From NCBI RefSeq assembly GCF_900236475.1, contig NZ_LT963352.1, positions 3,782,001 to 3,846,000 on the forward strand: 64,000 nucleotides of DNA, in the 5' to 3' direction. Shown in pieces: positions 51,763-60,294 of this stretch. The notes below the pieces were generated by a model. It was not told the DNA's origin and searched no databases. It saw only the letters and a program-made list of their open reading frames with translations. A program made the position numbers and the translations under genes. Source of the DNA: Streptomyces chartreusis NRRL 3882 (GTDB lineage: Bacteria; Actinomycetota; Actinomycetes; Streptomycetales; Streptomycetaceae). How positions within the stretch are numbered: the first letter of the stretch is position 1; every line of letters begins with the position of its first letter.

Positions 51763-52434
51763 TCAGCTCCCGTCCGGCCCGGGCCCCGCCTGCTCCTCCG
51801 GCGGTGACCAGGGCCGCCCCGCCATGAGGTCGCCCAGGCCCGCCCAGGCGAAGTTCATCATCGTGGCCGCGGCCTGGCGGGCCGTGACGCCCGGGGTGGC
51901 GTTGGCCCAGGCGGCGAGCGACTCGGCGGCGCCGACCAGGGCCTCGGCGAGGCCGGCGACCTCCCGCTCCGGCAGGTCGGGATCGCGGTGTGCCTCGCGA
52001 GCGGCGGCGAGGATCAGCTGGGTCACGAACGCGACGATCTCCTCGCGCATCGCGGCGACTTCGGCCGCGAAGGGCTCGCCGTGCGTACGGGCCTGGAGGT
52101 GCAGTACCGACCAGGCGTCCGGGTGGCGCGCGGTGTGCTCGAAGAACGCGCCGAGCCCTTCCCAGAGTTGCCGGTCGGCGGGCAGATCGGGCCGGACACC
52201 GGCCCGTACCGCCTCGACGAGTGCCGTGGCCGCGCGGCGGATGCAGGCGGTGAAGAGGTCTTCCTTCGAGTTCAGGTACAGGTAGACCAACGGCTTGGAC
52301 ACGCCCGCGAGTTCGGCTATCTCGTCCATCGACGCGGCCATGTACCCGCGCTGTCCGAAGATCTGCACGGCGGCGTCCAGCATCTGCTGTTCACGGACCG
52401 CACGCGGCATCCGCTTGGTCTTCACGGCACCCAT
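51763..52434 (-). CDS. TetR family regulator of the fatty-acid gene set
   Basis: 223 residues from ATG 52434. The HTH (about 10-58) reads MLDAAVQIFGQRGYMAASMDEIAELAGVSKPLVYLYLNSKEDL, a full TetR DNA-binding domain. The C-terminal domain is helical with a large pocket, consistent with an acyl-CoA ligand. It is convergent with the MaoC-like gene and is the nearest candidate to bind the TTAC...GTAA palindromes at 49487-49516. No clear copy of the palindrome precedes its own start, so autoregulation is not visible. Confidence 0.88.
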   Translation of the reverse strand: MGAVKTKRMPRAVREQQMLDAAVQIFGQRGYMAASMDEIAELAGVSKPLVYLYLNSKEDLFTACIRRAATALVEAVRAGVRPDLPADRQLWEGLGAFFEHTARHPDAWSVLHLQARTHGEPFAAEVAAMREEIVAFVTQLILAAAREAHRDPDLPEREVAGLAEALVGAAESLAAWANATPGVTARQAAATMMNFAWAGLGDLMAGRPWSPPEEQAGPGPDGS

Positions 52435-52508
52435 ACCACTTAGCGTACGGTCCCCCGGACGGCCCTCGGCCGGGAAGCCGAAGAGGACCGGCCGGGGCCG
52501 TCGTCCCG

Positions 52509-53828
52509 TCAGGCCGCGGCGGTGACCCGCTGCTCGTCCAGGGAGTCCGAAGAGTCGGGGGAATCCAGGGAATCCAGGGATGAGCCGTCGGCCGTGGCGT
52601 AGGCCTCGCGGTCGAGGATGTTCTCGCGGGCGGAGACCAGGACCGGTATCAGGGCCTGGCCGGCCACGTTGGTCGCGGTGCGGACCATGTCGACGATCGG
52701 GTCGATCGCGAGGAGCAGGCCCACGCCCTCCATCGGCAGGCCGAGCGTGGAGAGGGTGAGGGTCAGCATGACGGTCGAGCCGGTCAGGCCGGCCGTGGCG
52801 GCGGAGCCGACCACCGAGACGAACGCGATCAGCAGGTAGTCGCCGATGCCCAGCCGCATGTCGAAGATCTGGGCGACGAAGATCGCGGCGATGGCCGGGT
52901 AGATCGCGGCGCAGCCGTCCATCTTCGTCGTCGCGCCGAAGGGCACCGCGAAGGACGCGTACTCGCGCGGCACGCCGAGCCGCTCGGTGACCCTCTGCGT
53001 CAGCGGCATCGTGCCCACGGACGAGCGGGAGACGAAGGCCAGCTGGATGGCGGGCCAGGCGCCCTTGAAGAACTGGAGCGGGCCGGTCTTGGCGACCGTG
53101 GCGAGGAGGGTGGGGTAGACCACGAACAGGACGATCGCGCAGCCGACGTAGATGTCGGCGGTGAACGTCGCGTACTTGCCGATCAGGTCCCAGCCGTAGG
53201 TGGCGATGGCGTGGCCGATGAGGCCGGCCGTGCCGATCGGGGCGAGCCGGATGACCCACCACAGCGCCTTCTGCAGCAGTTCGAGGACCGACTCGCTCAG
53301 GTTGAGGATCGGCTGCGCCTTCTCGCCCAGCTGGAGGGCGGCGACACCGGCGACGGCCGCCATGAAGACGATCTGGAGGACGTTCAGCTGCGTGAACGGC
53401 GTGATGACGTCCGTCGGCACGATGCCGGTCAGGAAGTCGATCCAGGAGCCGGTCTTCTCCGGCAGCTCCCCGTCCTTGGGCGTGAGCCCGGTACCGGCAC
53501 CGGGGTTGGTGACCAGGCCGATGACCAGGCCGATGCTCACCGCGATCAGCGACGTGGCCATGAACCACAGGAGGGTGCGCGAGGCCAGGCGGGCCGCGTT
53601 GTTGACCTTCCGCAGGTTGGTGATCGAGACCAGGATCGCGAAGAAGACGAGCGGGGCGACGGCGAGCTTCAGCAGGCCGATGAAGGTGTCGCCGACCTTC
53701 TCCAGGGACGTGACCAGCCAGGACAGGTCCTGGCCGCGGGCGAGCCAGCCGAGCAGCACGCCCAGGACGAGACCGGCGGTTATCTGGGCCCAGAAGGGCA
53801 CCTTGAAGGACTTCGTGCGTGAGGACAC
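52509..53828 (-). CDS. Dicarboxylate/amino acid:cation symporter (DAACS), possibly L-cystine type
   Basis: 439 residues with eight to ten membrane segments and re-entrant loops. The DAACS signatures are SRSSVGTMPLTQ (serine-rich loop), FAVPFGATTKMDGCA, and GLTGSTVMLTLTLSTLGLP. Family members carry C4-dicarboxylates, Glu/Asp, Ser, or L-cystine (TcyP). Upstream (63 bases) lies a 33-codon leader peptide of the RLHVDLCR...SA.C type, used in streptomycetes before sulfur genes. This hints at cystine as the substrate, but the transport residues alone do not settle it. Confidence 0.9.
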   Translation of the reverse strand: MSSRTKSFKVPFWAQITAGLVLGVLLGWLARGQDLSWLVTSLEKVGDTFIGLLKLAVAPLVFFAILVSITNLRKVNNAARLASRTLLWFMATSLIAVSIGLVIGLVTNPGAGTGLTPKDGELPEKTGSWIDFLTGIVPTDVITPFTQLNVLQIVFMAAVAGVAALQLGEKAQPILNLSESVLELLQKALWWVIRLAPIGTAGLIGHAIATYGWDLIGKYATFTADIYVGCAIVLFVVYPTLLATVAKTGPLQFFKGAWPAIQLAFVSRSSVGTMPLTQRVTERLGVPREYASFAVPFGATTKMDGCAAIYPAIAAIFVAQIFDMRLGIGDYLLIAFVSVVGSAATAGLTGSTVMLTLTLSTLGLPMEGVGLLLAIDPIVDMVRTATNVAGQALIPVLVSARENILDREAYATADGSSLDSLDSPDSSDSLDEQRVTAAA

Positions 53829-53891
53829 GGACGGGCTCCGTTGGGGGACGCGTAGGAACTGACGTGGGAGACGACGGGGGGTTGCGTGACG

Positions 53892-53993
53892 TCAGGGACG
53901 ACAGGCAGCGGACGCGCACCGACAGAGATCCACGTGCAGGCGCGCCACGAGCACGACGCTCGAAGGCATGGGGGGCGCGACTGCTGACTTCAT
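53892..53993 (-). CDS. Cys-rich putative leader peptide
   Basis: 33 residues, ATG 53993, ending RLHVDLCRCASAACRP. The RLHVDLCR-x-x-SA-x-C signature is the widespread actinobacterial 'putative leader peptide' seen upstream of sulfur assimilation and cysteine-related genes. It carries three Cys codons close to the end, so ribosome stalling at low cysteine could control expression of the symporter gene 63 bases downstream. No transmembrane or secretion function is likely for the peptide itself. Confidence 0.75.
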   Translation of the reverse strand: MKSAVAPPMPSSVVLVARLHVDLCRCASAACRP

Positions 53994-54077
53994 GACAACG
54001 ACCTTAACACCTGAGCTTTGAGGACCCCAAAGCCTGCCTTTGACAGGCGGAGAGCCATACCCACTCGCACAACACAA

Positions 54078-54115
54078 AGCGCCCCGCTTCCGAACGTCCA
54101 CGGAAGCGGGGCGCT
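54078..54115. terminator. Strong terminator hairpin
   Basis: Perfect 15-bp stem AGCGCCCCGCTTCCG / CGGAAGCGGGGCGCT with an 8-base loop, 21 bases beyond the stop of the leftward DUF4229 gene. It protects the leader/symporter region from read-through. Confidence 0.85.
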
Positions 54116-54136
54116 GTACGCCCGTGTGAGGAGACC

Positions 54137-54436
54137 TCAGGAGGTCTGGCCCTGCGCCCGGGAGGTGTCGTCGGCGACGTCCTCCTGGCTGCGGTTGGCC
54201 TCCAGGTTGGCCTTCATCCGGTCCACCCGCTGCACGATCTGCACGGACGCCCGGTCCCGCTCCTTGCGCAGCACGACGAAGCTGATCGGCGCGGAGATCA
54301 GCAGGGCGAGCATGACGATCCACAGGCCGTTGCTGGCACCGAGGCCGCGCGGGGCGAGGCCGGAGTAGACGAGGCCCCAGACGACCACGAGGCAGCCTGC
54401 GAAGATCCCGAGGCGCATCAGCGTGTAGCGGAGCAT
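54137..54436 (-). CDS. DUF4229 small membrane protein
   Basis: 99 residues from ATG 54436, with GGAAGAG 9 bases upstream; a GTG at 54478 would add 14 residues. Two membrane helices (about 6-25 and 33-55) are followed by a charged cytoplasmic tail with coiled-coil character (RKERDRASVQIVQRVDRMKANLEANRS is split by several heptads). It matches DUF4229, a conserved actinobacterial family of unknown function often found near menaquinone genes. Confidence 0.75.
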   Translation of the reverse strand: MLRYTLMRLGIFAGCLVVVWGLVYSGLAPRGLGASNGLWIVMLALLISAPISFVVLRKERDRASVQIVQRVDRMKANLEANRSQEDVADDTSRAQGQTS

Positions 54437-54540
54437 CTCAATCCACTCTTCCGGTTCGAACGGCCAGAACGCACCCAAAGGGGCACCGTCCAGTGAAGCA
54501 CGCCGGACCGTCGATCTTGCAGGGGGGTGCGAGCCGGGGT

Positions 54541-55062
54541 TCAGATGAGCGGCAGCAGCATGAAGACGTCGTCCCGGTCGTCGCCGGGCCCCACCCGGAT
54601 CGCGCCGGGGACGCGGCCGACCTCCTTGTAGCCGCAGGACGCGTAGAAGCGCTCCAGACCGAGACCGCCCCGGCAGGTGAGGCGGATCGCCTCGAAGCCG
54701 AGGCCACGGGCCGCCTCCTCGGCGGCGGCGAGCAGGTCACGCCCGTAGCCCTTGCCCTGGTGACGCGGGTGCACCATCACCGTGTACAGCCACAGCCAGT
54801 GCGTCATCAGATGGTGCGTGTTGAACGTGAGAAACGCGGTCGCCGCGACCCGGCCCTCCTCGTCGTGCCCGGCGAGCAGTCTGGCCCGGCCCTCCGACAT
54901 CGCCGCGAAGTGCCTCAGCAGCTCGGGGCGCACGTCCTCGCGCGTCACCGGCGGCACGAAGCCGACGGCTCCCCCGGCGTTGGAGACGTCGGTCCACAGA
55001 TCGAGCAGGCCGTCGCGCAGGGCGGGGGTGACGGCGGGGTCGAGCGTGAAGGTAAGGGGCAT
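54541..55062 (-). CDS. GNAT family N-acetyltransferase
   Basis: 173 residues, ATG start. The acetyl-CoA site is VMVHPRHQGKGYGRDLLAAAEE (R/Q-x-x-G-x-G/A), followed by FEAIRLTC and LERFYASCGYKEVGRV, the usual GNAT beta-bulge and C-terminal helix. The substrate is unknown. It is followed by the UdgX gene on the other side, same strand (16 bases), which may be transcribed ahead of it. Confidence 0.88.
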   Translation of the reverse strand: MPLTFTLDPAVTPALRDGLLDLWTDVSNAGGAVGFVPPVTREDVRPELLRHFAAMSEGRARLLAGHDEEGRVAATAFLTFNTHHLMTHWLWLYTVMVHPRHQGKGYGRDLLAAAEEAARGLGFEAIRLTCRGGLGLERFYASCGYKEVGRVPGAIRVGPGDDRDDVFMLLPLI

Positions 55063-55078
55063 AGGCCGATTGTAGCTA

Positions 55079-55729
55079 TTACGAGAGTGCCTGCGCCGCC
55101 ACCTTGAGGTCCGACAGCAGCCCCCGGTACGCCGCTTCCCGGTCGTCCGCCCGCAGCACCGACGACGGATGCACCGTCGGTACCAGCCGTTCCGGCCGGC
55201 CGTGGATCTCCTCCTCCAGCACCGTGCCCCGCACTTGCGTGACCCGGAAGGAGGACCCGAGCAGCGCCTTCCCGGCGGTGGCCCCGAGCACGACGATCAG
55301 CTCCGGCTCCACGACCGCGAGCTCGGCGGCCAGCCAGGGGCCGCAGGCGGTCATCTCACGCAGGTTGGGCGCCTTGTGGATCCGGCGCTTGCGGGGCTCG
55401 GCCTGGGTGAACTTGAAGTGCTTGACCGCGTTGGTGACGTAGGCCTCCGAGGGGTCGATGCCCGCCTCTTCCAGGGCCCGGTCCAGGAGCCGTCCGGCGG
55501 GCCCGACGAACGGCTTCCCCTGCCGGTCCTCCTGATCCCCGGGCTGCTCCCCCACGAGCATGACGCGAGCGTCCGTGTTCCCAGCCCCGAACACGGTCTG
55601 GGTGGCGTCCCGGTGCAGTGGACAGCCGCGACACCCGGCAGCGGCACGGCGCAGGGCGGGAAGCCCACCGCGATCTGGAACGAAGGGTTCTGCGGTGTAG
55701 GCGTCCTCAGGCGCCTTGGTGCTGACCAT
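55079..55729 (-). CDS. udgX: Uracil-DNA glycosylase of UdgX type
   Basis: 216 residues from ATG 55729 with CCGGAGGGC upstream. N-terminal Cys pair GCRGCPL and later Cys residues fit the 4Fe-4S cluster of family-4-like enzymes. Motif A is GEQPGDQED, with FVGPAGR. The diagnostic UdgX loop KRRIH (about 119-123) is present, and motif B is TVHPSSVLR. In characterised UdgX the loop His attacks the abasic sugar and leaves the protein covalently linked to the DNA. The loop and GEQPG argue strongly for UdgX rather than an ordinary UdgB/UdgA enzyme. Confidence 0.88.
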   Translation of the reverse strand: MVSTKAPEDAYTAEPFVPDRGGLPALRRAAAGCRGCPLHRDATQTVFGAGNTDARVMLVGEQPGDQEDRQGKPFVGPAGRLLDRALEEAGIDPSEAYVTNAVKHFKFTQAEPRKRRIHKAPNLREMTACGPWLAAELAVVEPELIVVLGATAGKALLGSSFRVTQVRGTVLEEEIHGRPERLVPTVHPSSVLRADDREAAYRGLLSDLKVAAQALS

Positions 55730-55806
55730 GCCCTCCGGGTACCCCACCCAGGGGCGCGGGGAACTGCGCGATCAGCCCCCACGACCCGCACCCGCCGACG
55801 AAGGAA

Positions 55807-56970
55807 TCACACCCGCATCGGCTGCGGCGACTCCCGACGCTCCGGGTCGGGCCCGTCATACTCCCGAATGATCTCGTACCGCGTGTTCCGCTCCACCGGC
55901 CGGAACCCGGCATCGCGAATCAGATCCAGCAGATCCTCACGGGTCAGCTTGCTGGGCGTCCCGTAGTTGTCCGCGTCATGCGTGATCTTGTACTCGACGA
56001 CGGACCCGTCCATGTCGTCCGCACCGTGCTGCAACGCCAGCTGCGCGGTCTGCACCCCGTGCATGACCCAGAAGACCTTGACGTGCGGCACGTTGTCGAA
56101 CAGCAGCCGCGACACCGCGAAGGTCTTCAGCGCCTCCGCCCCGGTCGCCATCTGCGTCCGGGCCTGCAGCCGGTTACGAACCTTGCCGTCCTGCATGTCG
56201 ACGAAGTCGTGCTGGTACCGCAGCGGGATGAAGACCTGGAAACCCCCGGTCTCGTCCTGGAGCTCACGCAGCCGCAGCACGTGATCCACCCGGTGCCGCG
56301 GCTCCTCGATGTGGCCGTACAGCATCGTGCAGGGGGTCTTCAGACCCTTCTCGTGCGCCAGCCGGTGAATCCGGGACCAGTCCTCCCAGTGGGTCCGGTG
56401 GTCCACGATGTGCTGCCGGACCTCCCAGTCGAAGATCTCCGCACCGCCACCGGTCAGCGACTCCAGCCCCGCGTCGATCAGCTCGTCCAGGATCTCGGAC
56501 GCGCTCATCCCGGAGATGGTCTCGAAGTGGTGGATCTCGGTCGCCGTGAAGGCCTTCAGCGAGACGTGCGGCAGCGCGGCCTTCAGCTCCCGCAGCGAGC
56601 GCGGGTAGTAGCGCCACGGCAGGTTCGGGTGCAGCCCGTTGACGATGTGCAGCTCGGTGAGGTTCTCGCCCTCCATCGCCTTCGCGAGCTTGACGGCCTC
56701 CTCGATCCGCATCGTGTACGCGTCCTTCTCCCCCGGCTTGCGCTGGAAGGAGCAGTACGCGCAGGAGGCGGTGCACACGTTGGTCATGTTGAGGTGACGG
56801 TTGACGTTGAAGTGCACGACGTCGCCGTTCTTGCGCGTGCGCACCTCGTGGGCCAGGCCGCCGAGCCAGGCCAGGTCGTCCGACTCGTACAGCGCGATGC
56901 CGTCCTCACGGGTCAGGCGAACACCCGCCCTGACCTTCTCCTCCAGCTCGCGCTTGAGCCCGAGATCCAT
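55807..56970 (-). CDS. mqnE: Aminofutalosine synthase MqnE (radical SAM)
   Basis: 387 residues from ATG 56970. The radical SAM motif is CTASCAYCSF (C-x3-C-x2-C). Further family blocks are VHFNVNRHLNMTNVC, ELHIVNGLHPNLPW, LTGGGAEIFDWEVR and YKITHDADNYGTPSKL. It joins 3-enolpyruvyl-benzoate, the MqnA product, to SAM to give 6-amino-6-deoxyfutalosine. It is followed, going upstream, by an Lrp/AsnC gene and the ubiX, ubiA and ubiD-type genes of the same route. Confidence 0.95.
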   Translation of the reverse strand: MDLGLKRELEEKVRAGVRLTREDGIALYESDDLAWLGGLAHEVRTRKNGDVVHFNVNRHLNMTNVCTASCAYCSFQRKPGEKDAYTMRIEEAVKLAKAMEGENLTELHIVNGLHPNLPWRYYPRSLRELKAALPHVSLKAFTATEIHHFETISGMSASEILDELIDAGLESLTGGGAEIFDWEVRQHIVDHRTHWEDWSRIHRLAHEKGLKTPCTMLYGHIEEPRHRVDHVLRLRELQDETGGFQVFIPLRYQHDFVDMQDGKVRNRLQARTQMATGAEALKTFAVSRLLFDNVPHVKVFWVMHGVQTAQLALQHGADDMDGSVVEYKITHDADNYGTPSKLTREDLLDLIRDAGFRPVERNTRYEIIREYDGPDPERRESPQPMRV

Positions 56971-57007
56971 GCCCACACCTTTCATCGACGACGTCCCAAC
57001 GGTACGA

Positions 57008-57463
57008 CTACTCCTCTTCCGGCAGCTCCCCGACCCGGTTCTCCCACTTGGTGGAGAGCACGATCGTCGTACGCGTCCGCGAGACGCCCTTCGTGCCGCT
57101 GAGCCGCCGGATGATCTTCTCCAGGCCGTCCACGTCCGTCGCCCGCACCTTGAGCATGTACGAGTCGTCGCCCGCGATGAACCAGCAGTCCTCGATCTCC
57201 GAGAGGTCCCGCAGCCGCTGGGCCACGTCCTCGTGGTCGGTGGCGTCGGAGAGCGAGATGCCGATGAGGGCGGTGACACCGAGGCCGAGCGAGGCGGCGT
57301 CGACGGTGGCGCGGTAGCCGGTGATGACTCCGGCCGCCTCCAGCCGGTTGATGCGGTCGGTGACACTGGGTCCCGACAGCCCGACGAGGCGTCCCAGCTC
57401 TGCGTAGGAGGCCCGGCCGTTCTCCCTCAGGGCCTGGATGAGCTGCCTGTCCACCGCGTCCAT
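57008..57463 (-). CDS. Lrp/AsnC family regulator
   Basis: 151 residues. The N-terminal winged HTH reads VDRQLIQALRENGRASYAELGRLVGLSGPSVTDRINRLEAAG; the C-terminal AsnC/RAM domain (about 70-145) reads CWFIAGDDSYMLKVRATDVDGLEKII. It lies 37 bases upstream of mqnE on the same strand, between mqnE and ubiX, so it may control menaquinone genes in response to an amino acid or intermediate. That link is inferred from position. Confidence 0.92.
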   Translation of the reverse strand: MDAVDRQLIQALRENGRASYAELGRLVGLSGPSVTDRINRLEAAGVITGYRATVDAASLGLGVTALIGISLSDATDHEDVAQRLRDLSEIEDCWFIAGDDSYMLKVRATDVDGLEKIIRRLSGTKGVSRTRTTIVLSTKWENRVGELPEEE

Positions 57464-57532
57464 TGCGATCGAAGCCTTCCGCTGAAGTTGTCTGAAAAGT
57501 CTGTGGTTGTGATGACGTACAGGGGGTGTGGC

Positions 57533-58219
57533 CTAGCCGGCGTGGTGTGCTCCGCCGCCGAGCTCACCTTGCCAACGGCGGTAGAGCCGGTGCGGCACGC
57601 CCGCCGCGTCGAGTACGCGTCCGGCGACGAAGTCCACCAGGTCCTGGATGTGCGTCGCGCCCGCGTAGAAGGCGGGTGAGGCGGGCACGACGGTCGCGCC
57701 CGCGTCGTCGAGGGTGACCAGGTGCCGCAGGGTCTGGCCGTTCAGCGGGGTTTCGCGTACGGCCACGACCAGGGGGCGGCGCTCCTTCAGGGTCACGCTC
57801 GCCGCCCGCTGCAACAGGTCCTTCGACAGTCCGAGCGCGACCCCGGCCACGCTCGCGGTCGAGGCGGGCACGATCAGCATGCCCTTGGTGGAGTACGAAC
57901 CCGAGGAGGGACCGGCGGCCAGGTCGCCGGGGCTCCAGTGCCGCACGGCGTCGATGTCCACGGAGAACGTGCCGGGCTTGCCGTCGGCGCCCCGGGACAG
58001 CCATTCCCGCAGGTCGTCCTGCCAGTGGGCGTCCCGGAAGGAGATCCCGGTCTCGTCGAGCAGGGTGAGGCGGGAGGCTCGGGACACCACGAGGTCGACG
58101 CTCTCGCCGGCGGCGAGGAGGGCCCGCAGCACGGCAGCGGCATACGGGGTGCCGGAGGCGCCGGACACCCCTACGATCCAAGGCGTACGCGGTGTCTCGC
58201 CTGGCTTGACTGGGTTCAC
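57533..58219 (-). CDS. ubiX: Flavin prenyltransferase UbiX
   Basis: 228 residues from GTG 58219. The FMN-binding opening is IVGVSGASGTPYAAAVLRAL, then SSGSYSTKGMLIVPASTASVAGVALG, ERRPLVVAVRETPLN and VVPASPAFYAGA, all characteristic of UbiX/Pad1. The enzyme makes prenylated FMN, the cofactor of UbiD decarboxylases; the UbiD-like gene lies 2 kb to the right. The protein is slightly longer than the usual ~200 residues, with an insertion near 70-90. Confidence 0.92.
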   Translation of the reverse strand: MNPVKPGETPRTPWIVGVSGASGTPYAAAVLRALLAAGESVDLVVSRASRLTLLDETGISFRDAHWQDDLREWLSRGADGKPGTFSVDIDAVRHWSPGDLAAGPSSGSYSTKGMLIVPASTASVAGVALGLSKDLLQRAASVTLKERRPLVVAVRETPLNGQTLRHLVTLDDAGATVVPASPAFYAGATHIQDLVDFVAGRVLDAAGVPHRLYRRWQGELGGGAHHAG

Positions 58220-58310
58220 AACACCGAGCCTATCCGGCGTCGCAGGGTGGGAACCGGCCAAGGGGGGCGGGGCGTTCCCCGGAGGGGACGAGCGAACACT
58301 GGGGGTGTTC

Positions 58311-58913
58311 ATGTCGGGAGTGGGAGGCGAGTGGTCGCGCGGCGACCGTGCGCTGGCCGCGGGCAAGCTCATGCTGGTCTGGATCGCGCTGCTGTGGCTG
58401 CTGGAAGTGGTGGACGTGCTCAGCGGCCACGCGCTGGACGGCCTCGGCGTCACGCCGCGCACCCCGTCCGAACTGGTCGACGTCGTGCCGTCGGCGTTCA
58501 TCCACTTCGGCTTCGCCCATCTGGCCGCGAACACGGTGCCGCTGCTGGTCCTCGGCTTCCTCGCCGCGCTGGCGGGCCTGCGCCGTTTCCTGCTGGTCTG
58601 CGCGCTGATCGTGATCGCCGACGGCCTGGGCGTGTGGCTCATAGCCCCCGCGCACACCAACACGGCGGGCGCCTCCGGCCTGATCTTCGGCCTCTTCGGC
58701 TTCCTCCTGGTCAGCGGCTTCGTCGAGCGCCGCCCGCTGGGCGTCCTGGTCGGCATCCTGATCGCCGCGATCTGGGGCGGCTCGATCCTGGCGGGCCTGG
58801 CCCCCACCCAGACCGGCATCAGCTGGCAGGGCCACCTGCTGGGCCTCCTGGCGGGCGTGGCAGCGGCGTTCGTGTTCCGCCGGCCGGCAGCGAGCCGAGC
58901 GCTCGCGTCCTAG
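58311..58913 (+). CDS. Rhomboid-family intramembrane serine protease
   Basis: 200 residues, ATG start. Six membrane helices with the rhomboid landmarks HLAANTVPLL (His/Asn in helix 2), NTAGASGLIFGLFGF (catalytic Ser in G-x-S-G, helix 4) and SWQGHLLGLLAG (catalytic His, helix 6). It cleaves substrates within the membrane; targets are unknown. It is divergent from ubiX. Its TAG stop shares CTAG with the stop of the convergent Uma2 pseudogene. Confidence 0.88.
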   Translation: MSGVGGEWSRGDRALAAGKLMLVWIALLWLLEVVDVLSGHALDGLGVTPRTPSELVDVVPSAFIHFGFAHLAANTVPLLVLGFLAALAGLRRFLLVCALIVIADGLGVWLIAPAHTNTAGASGLIFGLFGFLLVSGFVERRPLGVLVGILIAAIWGGSILAGLAPTQTGISWQGHLLGLLAGVAAAFVFRRPAASRALAS

Positions 58914-59345
58914 GAACGGGCCTTCGGGTCCACCGGGAGCCGGGCGGTGGGGATCGACAGCTTGCCGAGTGAGGAGTCGACGGCCAGTTCGGCGCCGTAC
59001 GAGAGCGTGCCGCGGTCTCGGTAGCCGTCGGGGCCGGGGTTCCACATGGTCACGACGTGGCCCTTGAGCGGATCGAGCACGAGGTAGTTGGCAATACCCC
59101 GCGAGGCGTACCACCGGGGCTTCATCGCGTAGTCACGGCGGACACTTTCCGGGGACACCACCTCGGCGACGAGTTCGATCAGGTCGGCGGGGTACGCGCT
59201 GCGGTTCTCGGCCTCGGCCTCGGCCGGGATGACGGACCGGGTTCATCACGATGCTGCCCTCGACGATCTCCGTCAGGAAGCCGGGAAACATGTCCTCCAG
59301 CTTGCTGAGCTGCGAGTGCAGGCGGTCGATGCCCGGGACGGTCAC
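58910..59345 (-). pseudogene. Uma2 (DUF820) family gene with internal deletion
   Basis: The first part (from GTG/ATG near 59345) reads GFLTEIVEGSIVMNPVR, the Uma2 opening. The next expected 45-46 codons are missing and the frame shifts at about 59240. The rest (VIPAEAEAENRSAYPADLIE, then VVSPESVRRDYAMKPRWYA ... GIANYLVLDPLKGHVV) runs to the TAG at 58910. Uma2 proteins are small PD-(D/E)XK nuclease-like proteins of unknown role, common in multiple copies in Streptomyces. Part of the nuclease core has been lost, so the gene is probably dead. Confidence 0.8.
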
Positions 59346-59391
59346 GGTGGCCTCCCTGGGGTCCTGCCCTCGATGGTAGGCCGCACCGTCG

Positions 59392-60294
59392 TTACACGGT
59401 CAGGCCCCGAACCAAGAGATCGAGCAGCGCGCACACGAACAGGGCTATGCCGATGAAGCCGTTGACGCTGAAGAACGCGCGGTTCACTCGGGACAGGTCG
59501 TGGGGGCGGACGATGCTGTGTTCGTAGAGGAACGCGGCGGCGACGATCAGCAGGCCCAGCCAGAAGAAGGCGCCCGCGTCGGTGGCCAGGGCGTACCAGA
59601 CGAAGAGGGCCGTGGTGAGGGTGTGGCAGACCCGCGCGCCCCAGATGGCCGCCGGGATGCCGAAGCGGGCCGGGACGGACATGACGCCGATCTCGCGGTC
59701 GGTCTCGACGTCCTGGCAGGCGTAGATCAGGTCGAAGCCGCCGATCCAGATGCCGACGGCGAGACCGAGGATCACCGCGTCCCAGGACCAGGACCCCGTG
59801 ACCGCCAGCCAGCCGCCGACCGGGCCCATCGCCTGGGCGAGGCCCAGGATGGCCTGCGGGAAGTTCGTGAACCGCTTGCCGTACGGGTAGACCACCATCG
59901 GGATCACCGCGATGGGTGCCAGCGCCAGGCACAGCGGGTTGAGCAGGGCCGCCGCGCCGAGGAAGACGACCAGGGCGATCAGGGCGCCCGTCCACGCGTG
60001 CCGTACCGACATCGCGCCGGTCACCAGTTCGCGGTGTGCCGTGCGCGGGTTACGGGCGTCGATCTCCCGGTCGATGATCCGGTTGACCGCCATCGCGAAG
60101 GTACGCAGCCCGACCATGCAGATGGTGACCAGCAGCAGCCGCCCCCAGTGGATGTTCTTGTCCCACTGGAACATCGCCGTGAGGGCGGCGATGTAGGCGA
60201 AGGGCAGCGCGAAGACCGAGTGCTCGATCATCACCAGCCGGAGGAAGGCCTTCGTCCGTCCCGGCTGGGGGATCGCGGCGGAAGCGGAGGTCAC
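59392..60294 (-). CDS. UbiA-family prenyltransferase of menaquinone synthesis (MqnP type)
   Basis: 300 residues with eight to nine membrane helices. The two Asp-rich prenyl-diphosphate sites are NRIIDREIDARNPRT (helix 2-3 loop) and DLIYACQDVETDREIG. It attaches the polyprenyl tail to the aromatic ring. Its start overlaps the end of the ubiD-type gene by 4 bases (ATGA), so the two are co-translated and work on successive steps of the futalosine pathway. Confidence 0.93.
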   Translation of the reverse strand: MTSASAAIPQPGRTKAFLRLVMIEHSVFALPFAYIAALTAMFQWDKNIHWGRLLLVTICMVGLRTFAMAVNRIIDREIDARNPRTAHRELVTGAMSVRHAWTGALIALVVFLGAAALLNPLCLALAPIAVIPMVVYPYGKRFTNFPQAILGLAQAMGPVGGWLAVTGSWSWDAVILGLAVGIWIGGFDLIYACQDVETDREIGVMSVPARFGIPAAIWGARVCHTLTTALFVWYALATDAGAFFWLGLLIVAAAFLYEHSIVRPHDLSRVNRAFFSVNGFIGIALFVCALLDLLVRGLTV

